Source of the DNA: Alkanindiges hydrocarboniclasticus
GTDB taxonomy: Bacteria > Pseudomonadota > Gammaproteobacteria > Pseudomonadales > Moraxellaceae
Length of the DNA stretch: 64,000 nt
Reading direction: 5' to 3'
Assembly: GCF_001982605.1 (NCBI RefSeq)
Contig: NZ_MLCN01000028.1
Location: 30,919 to 94,918, forward strand
Below, piece after piece: positions 36,245 to 46,679 of this stretch; the stretch's first letter is position 1; each line of letters opens with the position of its first letter. Both the position numbers and the translations under genes were made by a program. The notes below the pieces were generated by a model. The model did not search any database. It was not told where the DNA came from and saw nothing but the letters and a program-made list of their open reading frames with translations.

Positions 36245-37276
36245 TCAATCATGTAAATTCATGAGCTGCATCATTAAGGTATCATATACCAAACTGGATT
36301 GAATATTCTGGGTTTGGCCGTGAATTGCGCTTAAAATTTGTTGTTGCAGGTTAAATAATTGCTCAATATTTATATTTTTGATTACTGATGTAAAGTTTAA
36401 ATCAATCTGTCGCACAGGCTGGTTTAAGTGTGTGGCAATGGCATCCCGAATCATCCATTGCAGCAGGTTTAACCATTCTGTCAAACTTAGCCGTTTTTGC
36501 CAGTTGCCTGACAGTGTCACTGGTGATAACCGTCTTTCAAGCAATTTTTGCCAATCGTTAAGCCAGTCCTGCCGGGCCAGAAATGCTGGCTGTTCTGCCA
36601 TATCCAATGCTGCCAATGGCGCACCATTACTGATATTTAACAATAACTGGCTTTGTTCCATACTAAAGCTGCCCCGGCTATTCAGGTAGTCCAGTGCTTG
36701 CTGATGACTAACCTCACCCACCCGATATTGCTGCAAGCGACTACGGATAGTGGCTGGGAGCTGTAATGGCTGATCACTGACCAGGATCAGGGTAACCTGT
36801 TCACCCGGTTCTTCCAGTGTTTTTAGCAAGGCATTGGCAGCAGCAATATTCAAACTTTCAGCAGGCTCAATAATAATAACGCGCCAACCCTTGCCAGTTT
36901 GCTGTACAAAAGGCATTAGCTCACGAATCTGGTCGATCTTGATAAATTGGCTAACCTTACCCTTATTGTCCACTTCAGGTGAAATACGCAACAGGCTTGG
37001 ATGGGTATCAGCCTTTAGCCACTGACAGCTAGGACATTCACCACAGGCTTGCTGCGGACTACGGTTCAGGCACAGTAACCAGGCTGCGAGCTGATCAGCA
37101 AATGGACGCTTGCCTGTACCCGGCATGCCACTTAATAAGATGGCATGCGGTATTTTGGGAAAACGTGAAACCAGCCGCTGCCATGATTGCTGCTGCCAAG
37201 GCAAATGCGGCGTAAAGTAATGCTGTTCTCCACGTGGTGAGCCAGTCGCTGGATAAGCCTGCGTATTTTTAGCCAT
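36245..37276 (-). CDS. holB: DNA polymerase III delta' subunit
   Basis: 343 residues with AAA+ clamp-loader features: AILLSGMPGTGKRPFADQLAAWLLC, a zinc cluster (CLNRSPQQACGECPSC), ANALLKTLEEPGEQVTLILVSDQ and TIRSRLQQY with the SRC-like sensor region. It acts in the clamp-loader complex with DnaX and HolA. It is followed by pilZ and tatD. Confidence 0.92.
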   Translation of the reverse strand: MAKNTQAYPATGSPRGEQHYFTPHLPWQQQSWQRLVSRFPKIPHAILLSGMPGTGKRPFADQLAAWLLCLNRSPQQACGECPSCQWLKADTHPSLLRISPEVDNKGKVSQFIKIDQIRELMPFVQQTGKGWRVIIIEPAESLNIAAANALLKTLEEPGEQVTLILVSDQPLQLPATIRSRLQQYRVGEVSHQQALDYLNSRGSFSMEQSQLLLNISNGAPLAALDMAEQPAFLARQDWLNDWQKLLERRLSPVTLSGNWQKRLSLTEWLNLLQWMIRDAIATHLNQPVRQIDLNFTSVIKNINIEQLFNLQQQILSAIHGQTQNIQSSLVYDTLMMQLMNLHD

Positions 37277-37313
37277 AAATAGAAACTAATATCACTGAAA
37301 AATAATATATTGC

Positions 37314-38075
37314 TTAGGCAAAAGCCGAAATGTCCAGTGCGCGCAAACGTTCCAGATCTTCTGGCGTATCCACTCCCGCGGGTAATGAAACCTCTGCCGT
37401 TGCAATGGCAATCCGTCGGCCATTTTCCAGCACACGTAATTGCTCAAGGCTTTCCAGTTGTTCCAGTTGACCCATCGGCCAGCTAACAAAGTCCTGTAAT
37501 AAAGCCACCCGATAGGCATATAAACCCAGATGACGCATGGCCTGCGCAGGAACAGTTGTAATTCCGTTCGCGAAGGCATCCCGATCCCAGGGTACTGGCG
37601 CACGGCTGAAATATAAGGCTTCATTTTGGGAGGTGGTAACCACTTTGACAATACTGGAACGGGTCAATTCTTCTACAGTATTAATAGGCTCGCATAAAGT
37701 GGCCATGGCACAATCCGGCTGTCTTTCCAGCAATGCGGCCACTTGTTGCACCAGTTGTGCTGGCAATAAAGGCTCATCACCCTGTACATTAACTACAATG
37801 TCATCACGATTCCAGCCCCGAATATGCGCAACTTCGCTTAAACGGTCTGTGCCTGATGGGTGTTCGGGGCTGGTCATTACCACCTCAATACCAGCCTGCT
37901 GGCACACCTGTGCAATTCGCGCATCATCAGTTGCCACGCAAATATCATTGAAGCCTTTAACCTTGCGTGCCTGATCGACCACCCGCAATATCATCGGGCG
38001 ACCATGAATCTCCAGCAATGGCTTACCGGGCAAACGTGAACTGGCAAAACGGGCAGGAATAACAAGGTGCTTCAT
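37314..38075 (-). CDS. kdsB: CMP-KDO synthetase
   Basis: 253 residues, starting [20 protein letters not shown] (nucleotide-binding loop). [11 protein letters not shown] and HLGLYAYR follow at family positions. It activates KDO with CTP for lipid A-core assembly. It is downstream of lpxK and msbA on the same strand, so the four lipid A/export genes form a functional run. Confidence 0.96.
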   Translation of the reverse strand: MKHLVIPARFASSRLPGKPLLEIHGRPMILRVVDQARKVKGFNDICVATDDARIAQVCQQAGIEVVMTSPEHPSGTDRLSEVAHIRGWNRDDIVVNVQGDEPLLPAQLVQQVAALLERQPDCAMATLCEPINTVEELTRSSIVKVVTTSQNEALYFSRAPVPWDRDAFANGITTVPAQAMRHLGLYAYRVALLQDFVSWPMGQLEQLESLEQLRVLENGRRIAIATAEVSLPAGVDTPEDLERLRALDISAFA

Positions 38076-38143
38076 GCAGGCTTCTCGCTGTTTTATTCAA
38101 TAACTAAAAATATGGCTTCCAATAATACTTTAATTGCTATCAG

Positions 38144-39178
38144 TTAAGTATTTTCCAGATTAGGAATGACAATATTCAGGTCTTTTAATTGCTGTAAGAG
38201 TAGCTCATAACAGGCTTTTGAAAGCTGGGCCTGCACTGGCAAAATCCAGATTTGTTTTTCAGGAAGCATGTCGGCAAATTTCTGAATTTTGACTGCATCC
38301 TTACTGGTGGTAATTATTGGTAAATCATCAGCAAAATCCAGATCAGATGGCTGGTAGTTATGATGATCCGGAAAAACATGCTCAATGGGTTCAAAACCAA
38401 GCTCTTTTAAGCTCTGAAAAAAACGCTGGGGCACACCAATTCCGGCAACGGCATGCACGGTTGTTGCTACTGGCGGCTTAGGTTTTGAACCAAATTTTGA
38501 TCCATTTTTTGAATGAGTCTCAAGGGAGAGCAAAGCACTGGATTCAAGCTGCATGGTTAAATCAGTTTGTGCCGACTTACCATGTTCAATCACGGTGGCG
38601 GTGTTCAGGCGGCTGACTGGCTCACGTAAAAATCCGGCTGGCAGTAATTGCTGGTTTCCCAGCCCCCGATCAACATCCAGAACAATCCACTCCAGATCGC
38701 GTTGCAAGGCCAGATGCTGCAAGCCATCATCACTTAAAATCAAATCAGGGGTTGTGTCCTGTAAAATCAGTTCAATGGCCTGTTGCCGGTTTGGACCAAC
38801 CGCCATAATGACGCCGGTTTGCTGGACAATCAGTACTGGCTCATCACCTACGATATCAGGTGTATCACTATCTTCAACAATACGGGGAAACGGTCCCTGC
38901 CCCCCATAGCCACGGCTAATTACGGCGACATTGAGGCCAAAATATTGCAGGAAATTGACCAGCTCAATAATTAGCGGCGTTTTGCCGCTACCACCTACTG
39001 TAATATTACCAATAATCATGACCGGCACTGGCGCACGATAGGACTTTAAAATGTCCTGATGATACAGGTAACGCCGGCAATTAATCACTAGCCCATATAG
39101 ACTGGATAACGGCCGCAACAGATTAAGCCATGCTGACTGCTTGGCCCAAGCCTGAGTAAAGCGCTGTTCAAGCTGCAT
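38144..39178 (-). CDS. lpxK: Tetraacyldisaccharide 4'-kinase
   Basis: 344 residues. A membrane-proximal N-terminus, Walker A IGNITVGGSGKTPLIIELV, SRGYGG, ILSDDGLQHLALQRD (catalytic base region) and VFPDHHNY. It adds the 4'-phosphate of lipid A. It lies 24 bp downstream of msbA. Confidence 0.95.
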   Translation of the reverse strand: MQLEQRFTQAWAKQSAWLNLLRPLSSLYGLVINCRRYLYHQDILKSYRAPVPVMIIGNITVGGSGKTPLIIELVNFLQYFGLNVAVISRGYGGQGPFPRIVEDSDTPDIVGDEPVLIVQQTGVIMAVGPNRQQAIELILQDTTPDLILSDDGLQHLALQRDLEWIVLDVDRGLGNQQLLPAGFLREPVSRLNTATVIEHGKSAQTDLTMQLESSALLSLETHSKNGSKFGSKPKPPVATTVHAVAGIGVPQRFFQSLKELGFEPIEHVFPDHHNYQPSDLDFADDLPIITTSKDAVKIQKFADMLPEKQIWILPVQAQLSKACYELLLQQLKDLNIVIPNLENT

Positions 39179-39202
39179 GACAAAACCTGTTTTTTAAATT
39201 AA

Positions 39203-41053
39203 TCATTGGGCAGGCTTTGCACATGTCGCGCTACTATCAATAGTATCACTGTCAATTGCAGGACTAATCTCATGACTTGCTTCTAGACCCGTATCATAAC
39301 TGCTATCAAAATCGCGCTGATACATCTGGGCATATAAGCCATTTTTGGCCAGTAGCTGTTCATGCTTGCCCACTTCAATAATTCTGCCTTTATCCATCAC
39401 TACAATACGGTCAGCCTGCTCAATAGTAGACAAGCGATGCGCAATAATAATAGTGGTACGGCACTTCATGGCGTTTTGTAAGGCAGCCTGAATGTAATGT
39501 TCGGACTCATTGTCCAGTGCACTGGTGGCTTCATCCAGAATCAGGATTGGTGCATCCTTTAACAAGGCACGCGCAATTGACAAACGCTGGCGCTGTCCGC
39601 CTGACAAGCTGTTGCCTTGCGACCCTAAAATGGTGTCATACCCTTGTGGCAATGCCATAATAAAATCATGGGCATAGGCTGCCTTGGCCGCTGCTATAAC
39701 TTCTTCATCAGTTTTATCGGCCAGTTGCCCATAAGCAATATTTTCACGAACACTACGGTCAAACAGGATTACCTGCTGACTTACGGTGGATACCTGACTA
39801 CGCAATGCAGACAACTTAATGTCCTCAAGCGCAATGTCATCCAGCATGATTTTGCCTGTGGTCACTGGCTGAAAGCGCTGCAACAAACTCACCAGTGATG
39901 TTTTGCCAGCCCCGGAACGCCCAACTAGCGCGACAGTTTCACCTGCATTAATCTGCAGGCTAAAATCCTGAATGGCCATTTTGGCGTCCATATCCTGACC
40001 ATAGCACAAGCCCACTTTTTCAAAAGCAATTTTTCCGGTCAGTACAGGGGATTGCGTTCCGCTGTCCTGTTCAGATGGCATGTCAATAATGTCAAAAATG
40101 GAGTGCGCGGCCGCAAGGCCACGCTGGATTTTTTCATTCACATCAGTCAGCGAACGAATCGGTTTGCTTAGCAAGCCAGCAGCAGTCAGATAAGCCACAA
40201 ATTCACCAGCGGTGGTATCGCCCAGAATTTCCGGACGTAATGCAATCCAGATGACAATAGCCAGCGCAATAGCCATAAATACCTGAATAATTGGTGTGCT
40301 AATACTGGCGGTAATGACCAGTTTTAATCCACGTTTCAGGTTTAACAGTGAAAACCATTCAAAACGCTTGCTTTCAAATTCCTGTCCACCATAGCTTTTG
40401 ACCACGCTATAACCATTAATGGCTTCTTGCACCACATGGTTCACATCCCCCATGGTGGCCTGCATTTCACTGGACAGCTTGCGCATGCGCTTACTGGCTC
40501 TACGCACCAGAAAGCCTATCACCGGCGCGACAATCAACAACGACAATGACAAGCGCCAGTTGGTATAAAACAGATAGCCCAGCAGCCCCATCACCACGAG
40601 GCCATCGCGCACAATGGTCTGGGTGGCTTCAGTAGATGCTGCCGTAACCTGCTCCACGTTGTACAAAATTTTTGAGGTAATATGGCCGGTTGAATTTTCA
40701 ATATAGTAGCTTGGCGGCAATTGCAGGAATTTGTTAAACACTTCCTTACGCAGGTTAAATACCAGTCCGCGTGAAATATAAGCCAGAAAGTAGCTACCCA
40801 TCACCGAGCCAATGCCGCGGACAAAAATCAGCAGCACAACCAGAAAAGGAAACAGGTTGCGTGCGGAATGATCATTATTATTAATGGCATCAATAATAAA
40901 CTTGATCAGCCGGGCAACGGAGACCTCTGTTGCCGCATTGATGGCAAAACCAATGACAACCAGCACCCCTGCCCACCAGTAGCCTTTTAAATACGACAGT
41001 AACCGTAAATAAACCTTAAAGTCCTTTGCTTTGGAAGCATCTGCCTGATTCAC
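39203..41053 (-). CDS. msbA: Lipid A flippase, ABC transporter MsbA
   Basis: 616 residues: six transmembrane helices (1-320), then an NBD with Walker A VGRSGAGKTSL, signature LSGGQRQRLSIARAL, Walker B ILILDEATSALD and H-loop IIAHRLST. It flips lipid A-core across the inner membrane. Its start abuts the exbD stop. The C-terminus is longer than usual, with a Ser/Asp-rich tail. Confidence 0.94.
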   Translation of the reverse strand: MNQADASKAKDFKVYLRLLSYLKGYWWAGVLVVIGFAINAATEVSVARLIKFIIDAINNNDHSARNLFPFLVVLLIFVRGIGSVMGSYFLAYISRGLVFNLRKEVFNKFLQLPPSYYIENSTGHITSKILYNVEQVTAASTEATQTIVRDGLVVMGLLGYLFYTNWRLSLSLLIVAPVIGFLVRRASKRMRKLSSEMQATMGDVNHVVQEAINGYSVVKSYGGQEFESKRFEWFSLLNLKRGLKLVITASISTPIIQVFMAIALAIVIWIALRPEILGDTTAGEFVAYLTAAGLLSKPIRSLTDVNEKIQRGLAAAHSIFDIIDMPSEQDSGTQSPVLTGKIAFEKVGLCYGQDMDAKMAIQDFSLQINAGETVALVGRSGAGKTSLVSLLQRFQPVTTGKIMLDDIALEDIKLSALRSQVSTVSQQVILFDRSVRENIAYGQLADKTDEEVIAAAKAAYAHDFIMALPQGYDTILGSQGNSLSGGQRQRLSIARALLKDAPILILDEATSALDNESEHYIQAALQNAMKCRTTIIIAHRLSTIEQADRIVVMDKGRIIEVGKHEQLLAKNGLYAQMYQRDFDSSYDTGLEASHEISPAIDSDTIDSSATCAKPAQ

Positions 41054-41478
41054 TAGGACTGACCTCGATGTGGCACACGTGTGCTGATATTCAAATTAAC
41101 AAAACCCAGCTTGCCGGCAATATCCATCACCTGCACCACTGACTGATGGCTGGCCTTGCCATCGGCTGCAATGGTAAATGGCAGGTTACGCGCATTACCT
41201 GCCGCCTGCCGGATTGCAGCCATTAACTCTGCTTCGTTATTGCTGCTCAAACTTAAGCCATTCACCAGATATTCCCCATTGGGCTTGACCACCACTTCAA
41301 TTTTCTGCTGACGGTTATCCGGTGGCACACCAGATGCTTCAGGCAACACCAGATTCAGCCTGCTGTATTGGTTAAAAGTGGTTGAAACCAGCAAAAACAC
41401 CAGCAAAAACAGTAAGCAATCAATCATTGGAGTAAGATTTAGCTCAATAGGCTCAATCTTGGGCTTACGAAGCTTCAT
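41053..41478 (-). CDS. exbD: ExbD/TolR-family proton-channel protein
   Basis: The start is set at ATG 41478 (MKLRKPKIEPIELNLTPMID); the frame opens 14 codons earlier, inside exbB, without a suitable ribosome site. 141 residues: one transmembrane helix (CLLFLLVFLLVSTTF) carrying the conserved Asp of LTPMIDCLLF, and a periplasmic domain. It works with ExbB to energise an outer-membrane process, possibly TonB-dependent or linked to the lipid A cluster. It overlaps exbB by 14 nt. Confidence 0.9.
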   Translation of the reverse strand: MKLRKPKIEPIELNLTPMIDCLLFLLVFLLVSTTFNQYSRLNLVLPEASGVPPDNRQQKIEVVVKPNGEYLVNGLSLSSNNEAELMAAIRQAAGNARNLPFTIAADGKASHQSVVQVMDIAGKLGFVNLNISTRVPHRGQS

Positions 41479-42142
41479 AGTGAAGCCCTTGATCCGGATG
41501 CTGCAAGTGATCATTGACACTCAGGTGCGATGGCTTGACTTCACTGTAAAACAGGATGTTGATAAGCTGGTTGCCTTGTGTTTCAAGTTGCATGGCAATA
41601 TCAACAATTTTGCGCTGGAAATAACGATAGGCGATTAAAGCCGGAATCGCAACCACCATGCCTGCTGCGGTAGTAATTAATGCCTGTGAAATCCCGGCGG
41701 CCAGCATGGCTGGATCAGTGACACCGCCTGCATTAACCGCCATAAACGATTCAATAATACCAATCACTGTACCCAGTAAACCCAGCAACGGCGCAACAGC
41801 ACCAATAGTTCCCAGAAAATTCAGGTTTTTTTCAAGCAAATGCACCAGCTCATTGGCCCGGGTTTGCATCTGGTTTTCGGTGAAATTAAAGCCATGCGGC
41901 TGACTTTCAATACCGGTAGCCAGAATATCGCCCAGAACACTGTGCTGTTTAAGCTGAAGCAATGCTTGCGTGCTTAAAGAACCACTACGCAATTGCTTGC
42001 TGATCTGGCTGGTCAAACTGGCCGGAGCAATTTTTTGCATGCGCAGGCGAATTGCACGCTCGATAATAATAGCGCACATGGCAATTGAACAAATTACCAG
42101 TGGCAGCATTAACCATCCGCCTGCCTTTACCATTTCCCACAT
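41465..42142 (-). CDS. exbB: ExbB/TolQ/MotA-family proton-channel protein
   Basis: 225 residues, three transmembrane helices. The conserved GAVAPLLGLLGTVIGIIESF and ITTAAGMVVAIPALIAYRYF carry the channel threonine and glycines. It is co-transcribed with exbD and probably msbA-lpxK-kdsB. The order matches other Moraxellaceae. Confidence 0.92.
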   Translation of the reverse strand: MWEMVKAGGWLMLPLVICSIAMCAIIIERAIRLRMQKIAPASLTSQISKQLRSGSLSTQALLQLKQHSVLGDILATGIESQPHGFNFTENQMQTRANELVHLLEKNLNFLGTIGAVAPLLGLLGTVIGIIESFMAVNAGGVTDPAMLAAGISQALITTAAGMVVAIPALIAYRYFQRKIVDIAMQLETQGNQLINILFYSEVKPSHLSVNDHLQHPDQGLHYEAS

Positions 42143-42211
42143 GACAATACTGCTCCTGAAAAATCCTTTTAAGACCCTGGCCTAAAACTGCGCATAATGA
42201 AACGTCTAAAA

Positions 42212-43114
42212 CTATTGCGGATCAATGACAGCCAGAATACCTTCCAGCTCATCCAGACTATGATAACGAATTACCATTTTGCCCTTACCCTTGTTGTTGT
42301 GGTCAATTTCAACATGAGCACCAAAGCGTTCGGATAAACGACGGGTAAGCTGCTCAATGTCTGAGGATGCACGTGCCTTTGGCTTGGCAACAGGAGGATT
42401 CAACAAATCACGAATGAGTTGTTCGGTCTGGCGTACTGACAGCACTTTTTCAACAATGGTTTTGGCCACTACAATCTGGTCTTTGCTTTTTAGGGAAAGC
42501 AAGGCACGGGCATGCCCCATGTCAATATCACCATGATCCAGCATGGTTTTGACATCATCGTGCAGGCTGATCAGGCGCAATAAATTACTGACTGTTGCCC
42601 GTGCCTTGCCTACGGTGTCCGCAATTTCCTGATGGCTCATGCCAAATTCGTCATGAAACCGTTGCAGCGCCACGGCCTGTTCCATTGGATTTAGGTCTTC
42701 GCGCTGGATATTTTCAATAAGTGCCAGCGCAATAGCCAGCTCATCAGGAATGTCGCGCACCAATGCAGGGATATGGGTCAGGCCAGCCAGTTTTGCAGCA
42801 CGCCAGCGACGCTCACCAGCAATAATCTCAAAGGGAACCTTGGACTGCTCACCCAGACGACGAACTACAATCGGCTGCATGATGCCATGTTTTTTGATGG
42901 AATCACTCAGCTCGGTTAGCTGCTCATTGGCAATTTCACGCCGTGGCTGGTACACCCCACGCTGTAACTGGCCAACATCAATATGCTGTAACTGACCCTG
43001 CTCGGCACTATTCATGCCAGCCGTACTGTTTTCTACATCCTGAGTCACCTGCCGAATGGAACCCAACAAGGCATCCAGACCACGTCCCTGCGCCAACCCC
43101 CGCTTCTTGGTCAT
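42212..43114 (-). CDS. parB: Chromosome-partitioning protein ParB
   Basis: 300 residues: N-terminal CTP-hydrolase/ParB domain (GEQSKVPFEIIAGERRWRAAK with GERRWRA), helix-turn-helix (MSHQEIADTVGKARATVSNLL) and C-terminal dimer domain. It binds parS and loads SMC. The start overlaps parA by 4 nt. I saw no clear parS site (TGTTTCACGTGAAACA-like) in the window. Confidence 0.95.
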   Translation of the reverse strand: MTKKRGLAQGRGLDALLGSIRQVTQDVENSTAGMNSAEQGQLQHIDVGQLQRGVYQPRREIANEQLTELSDSIKKHGIMQPIVVRRLGEQSKVPFEIIAGERRWRAAKLAGLTHIPALVRDIPDELAIALALIENIQREDLNPMEQAVALQRFHDEFGMSHQEIADTVGKARATVSNLLRLISLHDDVKTMLDHGDIDMGHARALLSLKSKDQIVVAKTIVEKVLSVRQTEQLIRDLLNPPVAKPKARASSDIEQLTRRLSERFGAHVEIDHNNKGKGKMVIRYHSLDELEGILAVIDPQ

Positions 43115-43902
43115 GCCGGTTTTCCTTGTGCTTTTTTCTGTTTTTTGCCCTGTTTGACCAGTTCAGCCGCAAGGTTCAGATAAGCAATCGCACCCTTTGA
43201 GCTTTTTTCATAAAACAGGATCGGCAGGCCATGCGCCGGTGCTTCGGCCAGCCGTACATTACGCGGAATAACCGTTTCAAACACTTTGTCACCAAAATGC
43301 GCAATCAGCTCATTGGATACATCATTGGTGAGGGTATTACGTGGATCATAAATGGTACGCAGCACCCCGCGAATCTGTAACTCAGGGTTTAAGCTCTGAT
43401 TAATGCGGTCAATGGTATTGGATAAATCAGCCAGGCCTTCCAAGGCGTAATATTCACACTGCATGGGAATAAGCACTCCACCAGCAGCACATAAGGCATT
43501 GACAGTAATCAGGTTAAGGCTAGGAGCGCAGTCAATCAGGATATAATCGTACGAATCCGCAATGCGGTTAATCGCATCTTTTAGTACATATTCACGGCGG
43601 TTTTTTTCAGCCAGATTCAACTCAACACCGGCTAACTCGCGATTGGCACCAATCAGTTTATAACCAGTTTTGGTGGTTAGAATGGCAGCTTCAATGGGAG
43701 CATCTTCCAGCATCACATCAGTCGCACTGAAATTAAGCTCGTTTTTTTGTACACCAGAACCCATGGTGGCATTGCCTTGCGGATCAAGGTCAATCAGTAA
43801 TACCCGTTTTTTCAGTACAGCCAGTGAGGCTGCCAGATTCACAGCGGTCGTGGTTTTTCCTACGCCGCCTTTTTGATTGGCTATGGCTAGAATTTCGGTC
43901 AT
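43111..43902 (-). CDS. parA: Chromosome-partitioning ATPase ParA
   Basis: 263 residues with deviant Walker A QKGGVGKTTTAVNLAA, LIDLDPQGNATMGSG and IDCAPSL. It is a Soj-type ParA without an N-terminal helix-turn-helix, as for chromosomal copies. It lies downstream of rsmG (gap 233 bp), a standard near-origin arrangement. Confidence 0.96.
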   Translation of the reverse strand: MTEILAIANQKGGVGKTTTAVNLAASLAVLKKRVLLIDLDPQGNATMGSGVQKNELNFSATDVMLEDAPIEAAILTTKTGYKLIGANRELAGVELNLAEKNRREYVLKDAINRIADSYDYILIDCAPSLNLITVNALCAAGGVLIPMQCEYYALEGLADLSNTIDRINQSLNPELQIRGVLRTIYDPRNTLTNDVSNELIAHFGDKVFETVIPRNVRLAEAPAHGLPILFYEKSSKGAIAYLNLAAELVKQGKKQKKAQGKPA

Positions 43903-44135
43903 AAGTGCTCTATGTTATTGCGCAAATCATGTCAATGCAGGCAGTTTGTTTCATTAATAGTGAAAAATGCCACCTACAAATTGTCAGGCATTCAAACTGC
44001 CTATTAAAGCATTTTTAGCCTGCGGTTTGTATGCCTGAATGCATTTCCTGAAAATAACGGCCATGCCCTCACGGTTAAGACCGCAGCTTGAAAACCATAA
44101 ATCAGGTCAATCCCAGCTTCAGGACATGAGTACCG

Positions 44136-44771
44136 TTACGACAGCAATATCAAATGCCGTTGCTCATTCAGGTTAGGCACCTGCAAGGCAATAACTTCTT
44201 GTTTGTACTGTGGCAATGTTTCAAGTTCCTGTTCAGGAACTACCCCTTTCATGGCAGCAAAGTAGCCATTTTCGGCCAGAAACGGCTGTCCTAGCGTAAC
44301 AAAATCATTGAGTGCCGCAAAAGCCCTGCTGGTGACTACATCAAACTGGCCCAGTTGCTTTAAAATGGCGGTATCTTCAACCCGGGTTTGCACAGGCTTT
44401 GCATTAGACACTTTCATATCAGCACTGATCTGGCGCAAAAAGCGGATTTTCTTGCCATTGCTATCCAGTAGCACACATTCACGCTCTGGCTCGACCAGTG
44501 CAATGATAAATCCCGGCATGCCGCCACCTGTACCAATATCCAGCAAACGACCCTTGGGCAAGTGCGGAATAATGCTTAGGCTGTCCAGCAAATGCTTTAC
44601 CAACATTTCCTTGGGATCACGGATTGCAGTCAGGTTAAAGGCTTTGTTCCACAGTACCAGTTGGTCCTGATAGTGTAATAGCCGGTTTAGGGTGGCCTCT
44701 GGCAAATCCAGATTTAATGCCTGAACACCGGCTTGCAAATTGCGAAACAAGGGATGCATTACAGGGCTCAC
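44136..44771 (-). CDS. rsmG: 16S rRNA G527 N7-methyltransferase
   Basis: 211 residues. SAM-binding LLDIGTGGGMPGFIIALV, VTSRAFAALNDFV and FAAMKG mark RsmG/GidB. It is usually followed by parA, as here. In other species its loss gives low-level streptomycin resistance; this copy looks intact. Confidence 0.95.
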   Translation of the reverse strand: MSPVMHPLFRNLQAGVQALNLDLPEATLNRLLHYQDQLVLWNKAFNLTAIRDPKEMLVKHLLDSLSIIPHLPKGRLLDIGTGGGMPGFIIALVEPERECVLLDSNGKKIRFLRQISADMKVSNAKPVQTRVEDTAILKQLGQFDVVTSRAFAALNDFVTLGQPFLAENGYFAAMKGVVPEQELETLPQYKQEVIALQVPNLNEQRHLILLS

Positions 44772-44910
44772 TTCCAGTTATTGATAAACAGCTGCATCAT
44801 ATCAATTTATTGATACAGCGGTGAGTTTACAGCCACAAAAACTGCCACCAAACCCGCACTTTTCAGGCAGTTTTTAAACAACTGGTTAAATTTAATGCCT
44901 AAAGGCTTGC

Positions 44911-45615
44911 TTAAATCTGCTGCTGGCGGATTTGCTGATCGAGGATATTCAGACGTTCTGGCGTGCCGACATCCACCCATGCGCTGTTCATTTTTGTACC
45001 GCTGACCAATGCCTGCTGCATGGCCTGACGCAGTAATGGCGCAAGCGGACGCTTTCCTTCTGGCAAATCATTAAACAATTTGGGTGACAACACACTTAAG
45101 CCGGAAAAAGTCAGCTTTTGTGCCTCAGCCTGCGCACTAGCTGGTAGATCAACCTGACCATTATAAATACGGCCATTAGCCAGCATAAAATCCCCGGCTG
45201 GATGTTGCGGCGGGTTGTCTACCAGCACCAAATGAGCAAGGTCGTTAGCCAAAGAATGCGTTATTAACTGGCTATAATCAAAACGTGTCCATACATCGCC
45301 ATTCACCAGTACAAACGGCTCAGCACCTAAAACAGGCAAGGCCTGAATAATACCCCCTGCGGTTTCCAGCGCCTCGGCTTCCACAGACCAGTGAATATTA
45401 ACTCCGAACTGGCTGCCATTATCTAATGCACCCATTAGCTTGTCAGCAAGCCAGGCACAGTTAATTACAATGTCTGTAATTCCGGCCTGTTTAAGCGCTT
45501 CAATATGCCAGACAATCAGGGGCTTATCACCTACACTCAACAGCGGTTTTGGCGTTTCAAGTGTTAAAGGCCGCATACGGGTGCCCAAACCAGCCGCCAG
45601 AATCATCGCTTTCAT
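44911..45615 (-). CDS. murU: N-acetylmuramate-1-phosphate uridylyltransferase
   Basis: 234 residues, a sugar-nucleotidyltransferase: MKAMILAAGLGTRMRPLT, PKPLLSVGDKPL, VLVNGDVWT and AWVDVGTPERL. Paired with AmgK directly upstream (4-nt overlap), it makes UDP-MurNAc in the cell-wall recycling bypass. This pathway lets pseudomonads and Acinetobacter evade fosfomycin inhibition of MurA. Confidence 0.9.
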   Translation of the reverse strand: MKAMILAAGLGTRMRPLTLETPKPLLSVGDKPLIVWHIEALKQAGITDIVINCAWLADKLMGALDNGSQFGVNIHWSVEAEALETAGGIIQALPVLGAEPFVLVNGDVWTRFDYSQLITHSLANDLAHLVLVDNPPQHPAGDFMLANGRIYNGQVDLPASAQAEAQKLTFSGLSVLSPKLFNDLPEGKRPLAPLLRQAMQQALVSGTKMNSAWVDVGTPERLNILDQQIRQQQI

Positions 45616-46679
45616 ACAGGTTGTCCTACGCCAGCACCTTCAATAAGGGCGCGGCTTTCTGGTTGTTTTTGCAAGAAAGCCGGTAAAATACGCTGCTGCA
45701 CAAAGGCATCAAAAGCCTGTAACTCTGGATAGCCTTTAATTTCCTGCAATAAATAATGAAAAACCAGCGGCAAATCTTTCATATAGCCAGTTTTGCCATC
45801 GCGCAGGTTAAGGCGAATAAAAATACCCAGTACCTTTAAATGACGCTGTGCTGCCATAAAGTCAAACTCACGCGCAAAGTCAGCTAAGGTTTTGTTTATG
45901 GTTTGCGCGGCCGGTAAATGCTGCCAGAAATATTGCATCCACTCATTAACCCGGCTTGCAGGCCATTGCACATACGCATCGCGCAAAATGGAAATCAGGT
46001 CATAGGTATAGGCACCAACCACGGCATCCTGAAAATCAATTACGCCCAGCATTTGCTTATTCGCTTTAGTCTGGTCTTCAAGCACCATCAGGTTACGGCT
46101 ATGATAATCACGATGCACCACCACCTGTGGCTGTGCCAAAGCAGTGTCAGCCAGCACCTGATAGGTTTGTTTGAGCAATTGCTGCTCATCAGCAGTAAGT
46201 TTAATATTCAGGTATTTTTCTACAAACCATTGGTCAAACAGTGACATTTCCTGCATCAGCTTGTCCATATCATAAGCTGGCAGTTGCTGGGCCGGATCAT
46301 TTACTGGTAATTGCTGAAGCTGCACTAGCTGATCCATGGCCTGACAGTAATACTGATCTACCGTGTCATCATTCAGCACTTGTGATAGCAACGTATCGCC
46401 AAAATCTTCCAGTAGAATAAAGCCCTGACTTAAATCCTTGGCAATAATATGGGGCACCCGCACCCCATGGGTATCGAGCCACTGGTCAATGGCCACAAAA
46501 GGCTGGCTGTCTTCTTTTTCTGGTGGCGCGTCCATCAGCATATAGGTTTTATGGTTACTGTGAATACGCGCATAACGCCGGAAACTGGCATCACCAGCCA
46601 GCGGATGAATGGTTAATTTAGGGTCATTTAATTGTTGTTGTACCCAAATCGTTAGTGCTTGTTCACGCGGCAGGCCCAT
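45612..46679 (-). CDS. amgK: N-acetylmuramate/N-acetylglucosamine kinase
   Basis: 355 residues, APH-type kinase fold: VVVHRDYHSRNLMVL (catalytic HxDxxxxN) and LGVIDFQDAVVGAYTYDL (metal-binding DFQD). It phosphorylates anomeric C1 of MurNAc/GlcNAc before MurU. In related genomes amgK lies next to lptD-surA, divergently. Here about 3 kb of accessory genes separate the two. Confidence 0.9.
   Translation of the reverse strand: MGLPREQALTIWVQQQLNDPKLTIHPLAGDASFRRYARIHSNHKTYMLMDAPPEKEDSQPFVAIDQWLDTHGVRVPHIIAKDLSQGFILLEDFGDTLLSQVLNDDTVDQYYCQAMDQLVQLQQLPVNDPAQQLPAYDMDKLMQEMSLFDQWFVEKYLNIKLTADEQQLLKQTYQVLADTALAQPQVVVHRDYHSRNLMVLEDQTKANKQMLGVIDFQDAVVGAYTYDLISILRDAYVQWPASRVNEWMQYFWQHLPAAQTINKTLADFAREFDFMAAQRHLKVLGIFIRLNLRDGKTGYMKDLPLVFHYLLQEIKGYPELQAFDAFVQQRILPAFLQKQPESRALIEGAGVGQPV

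Noticed and set aside
43903..44135. parS site near parAB
   Set aside because: The closest stretch (TGTTTCATTAATAGTGAA near 43948) deviates too far from the palindromic consensus.
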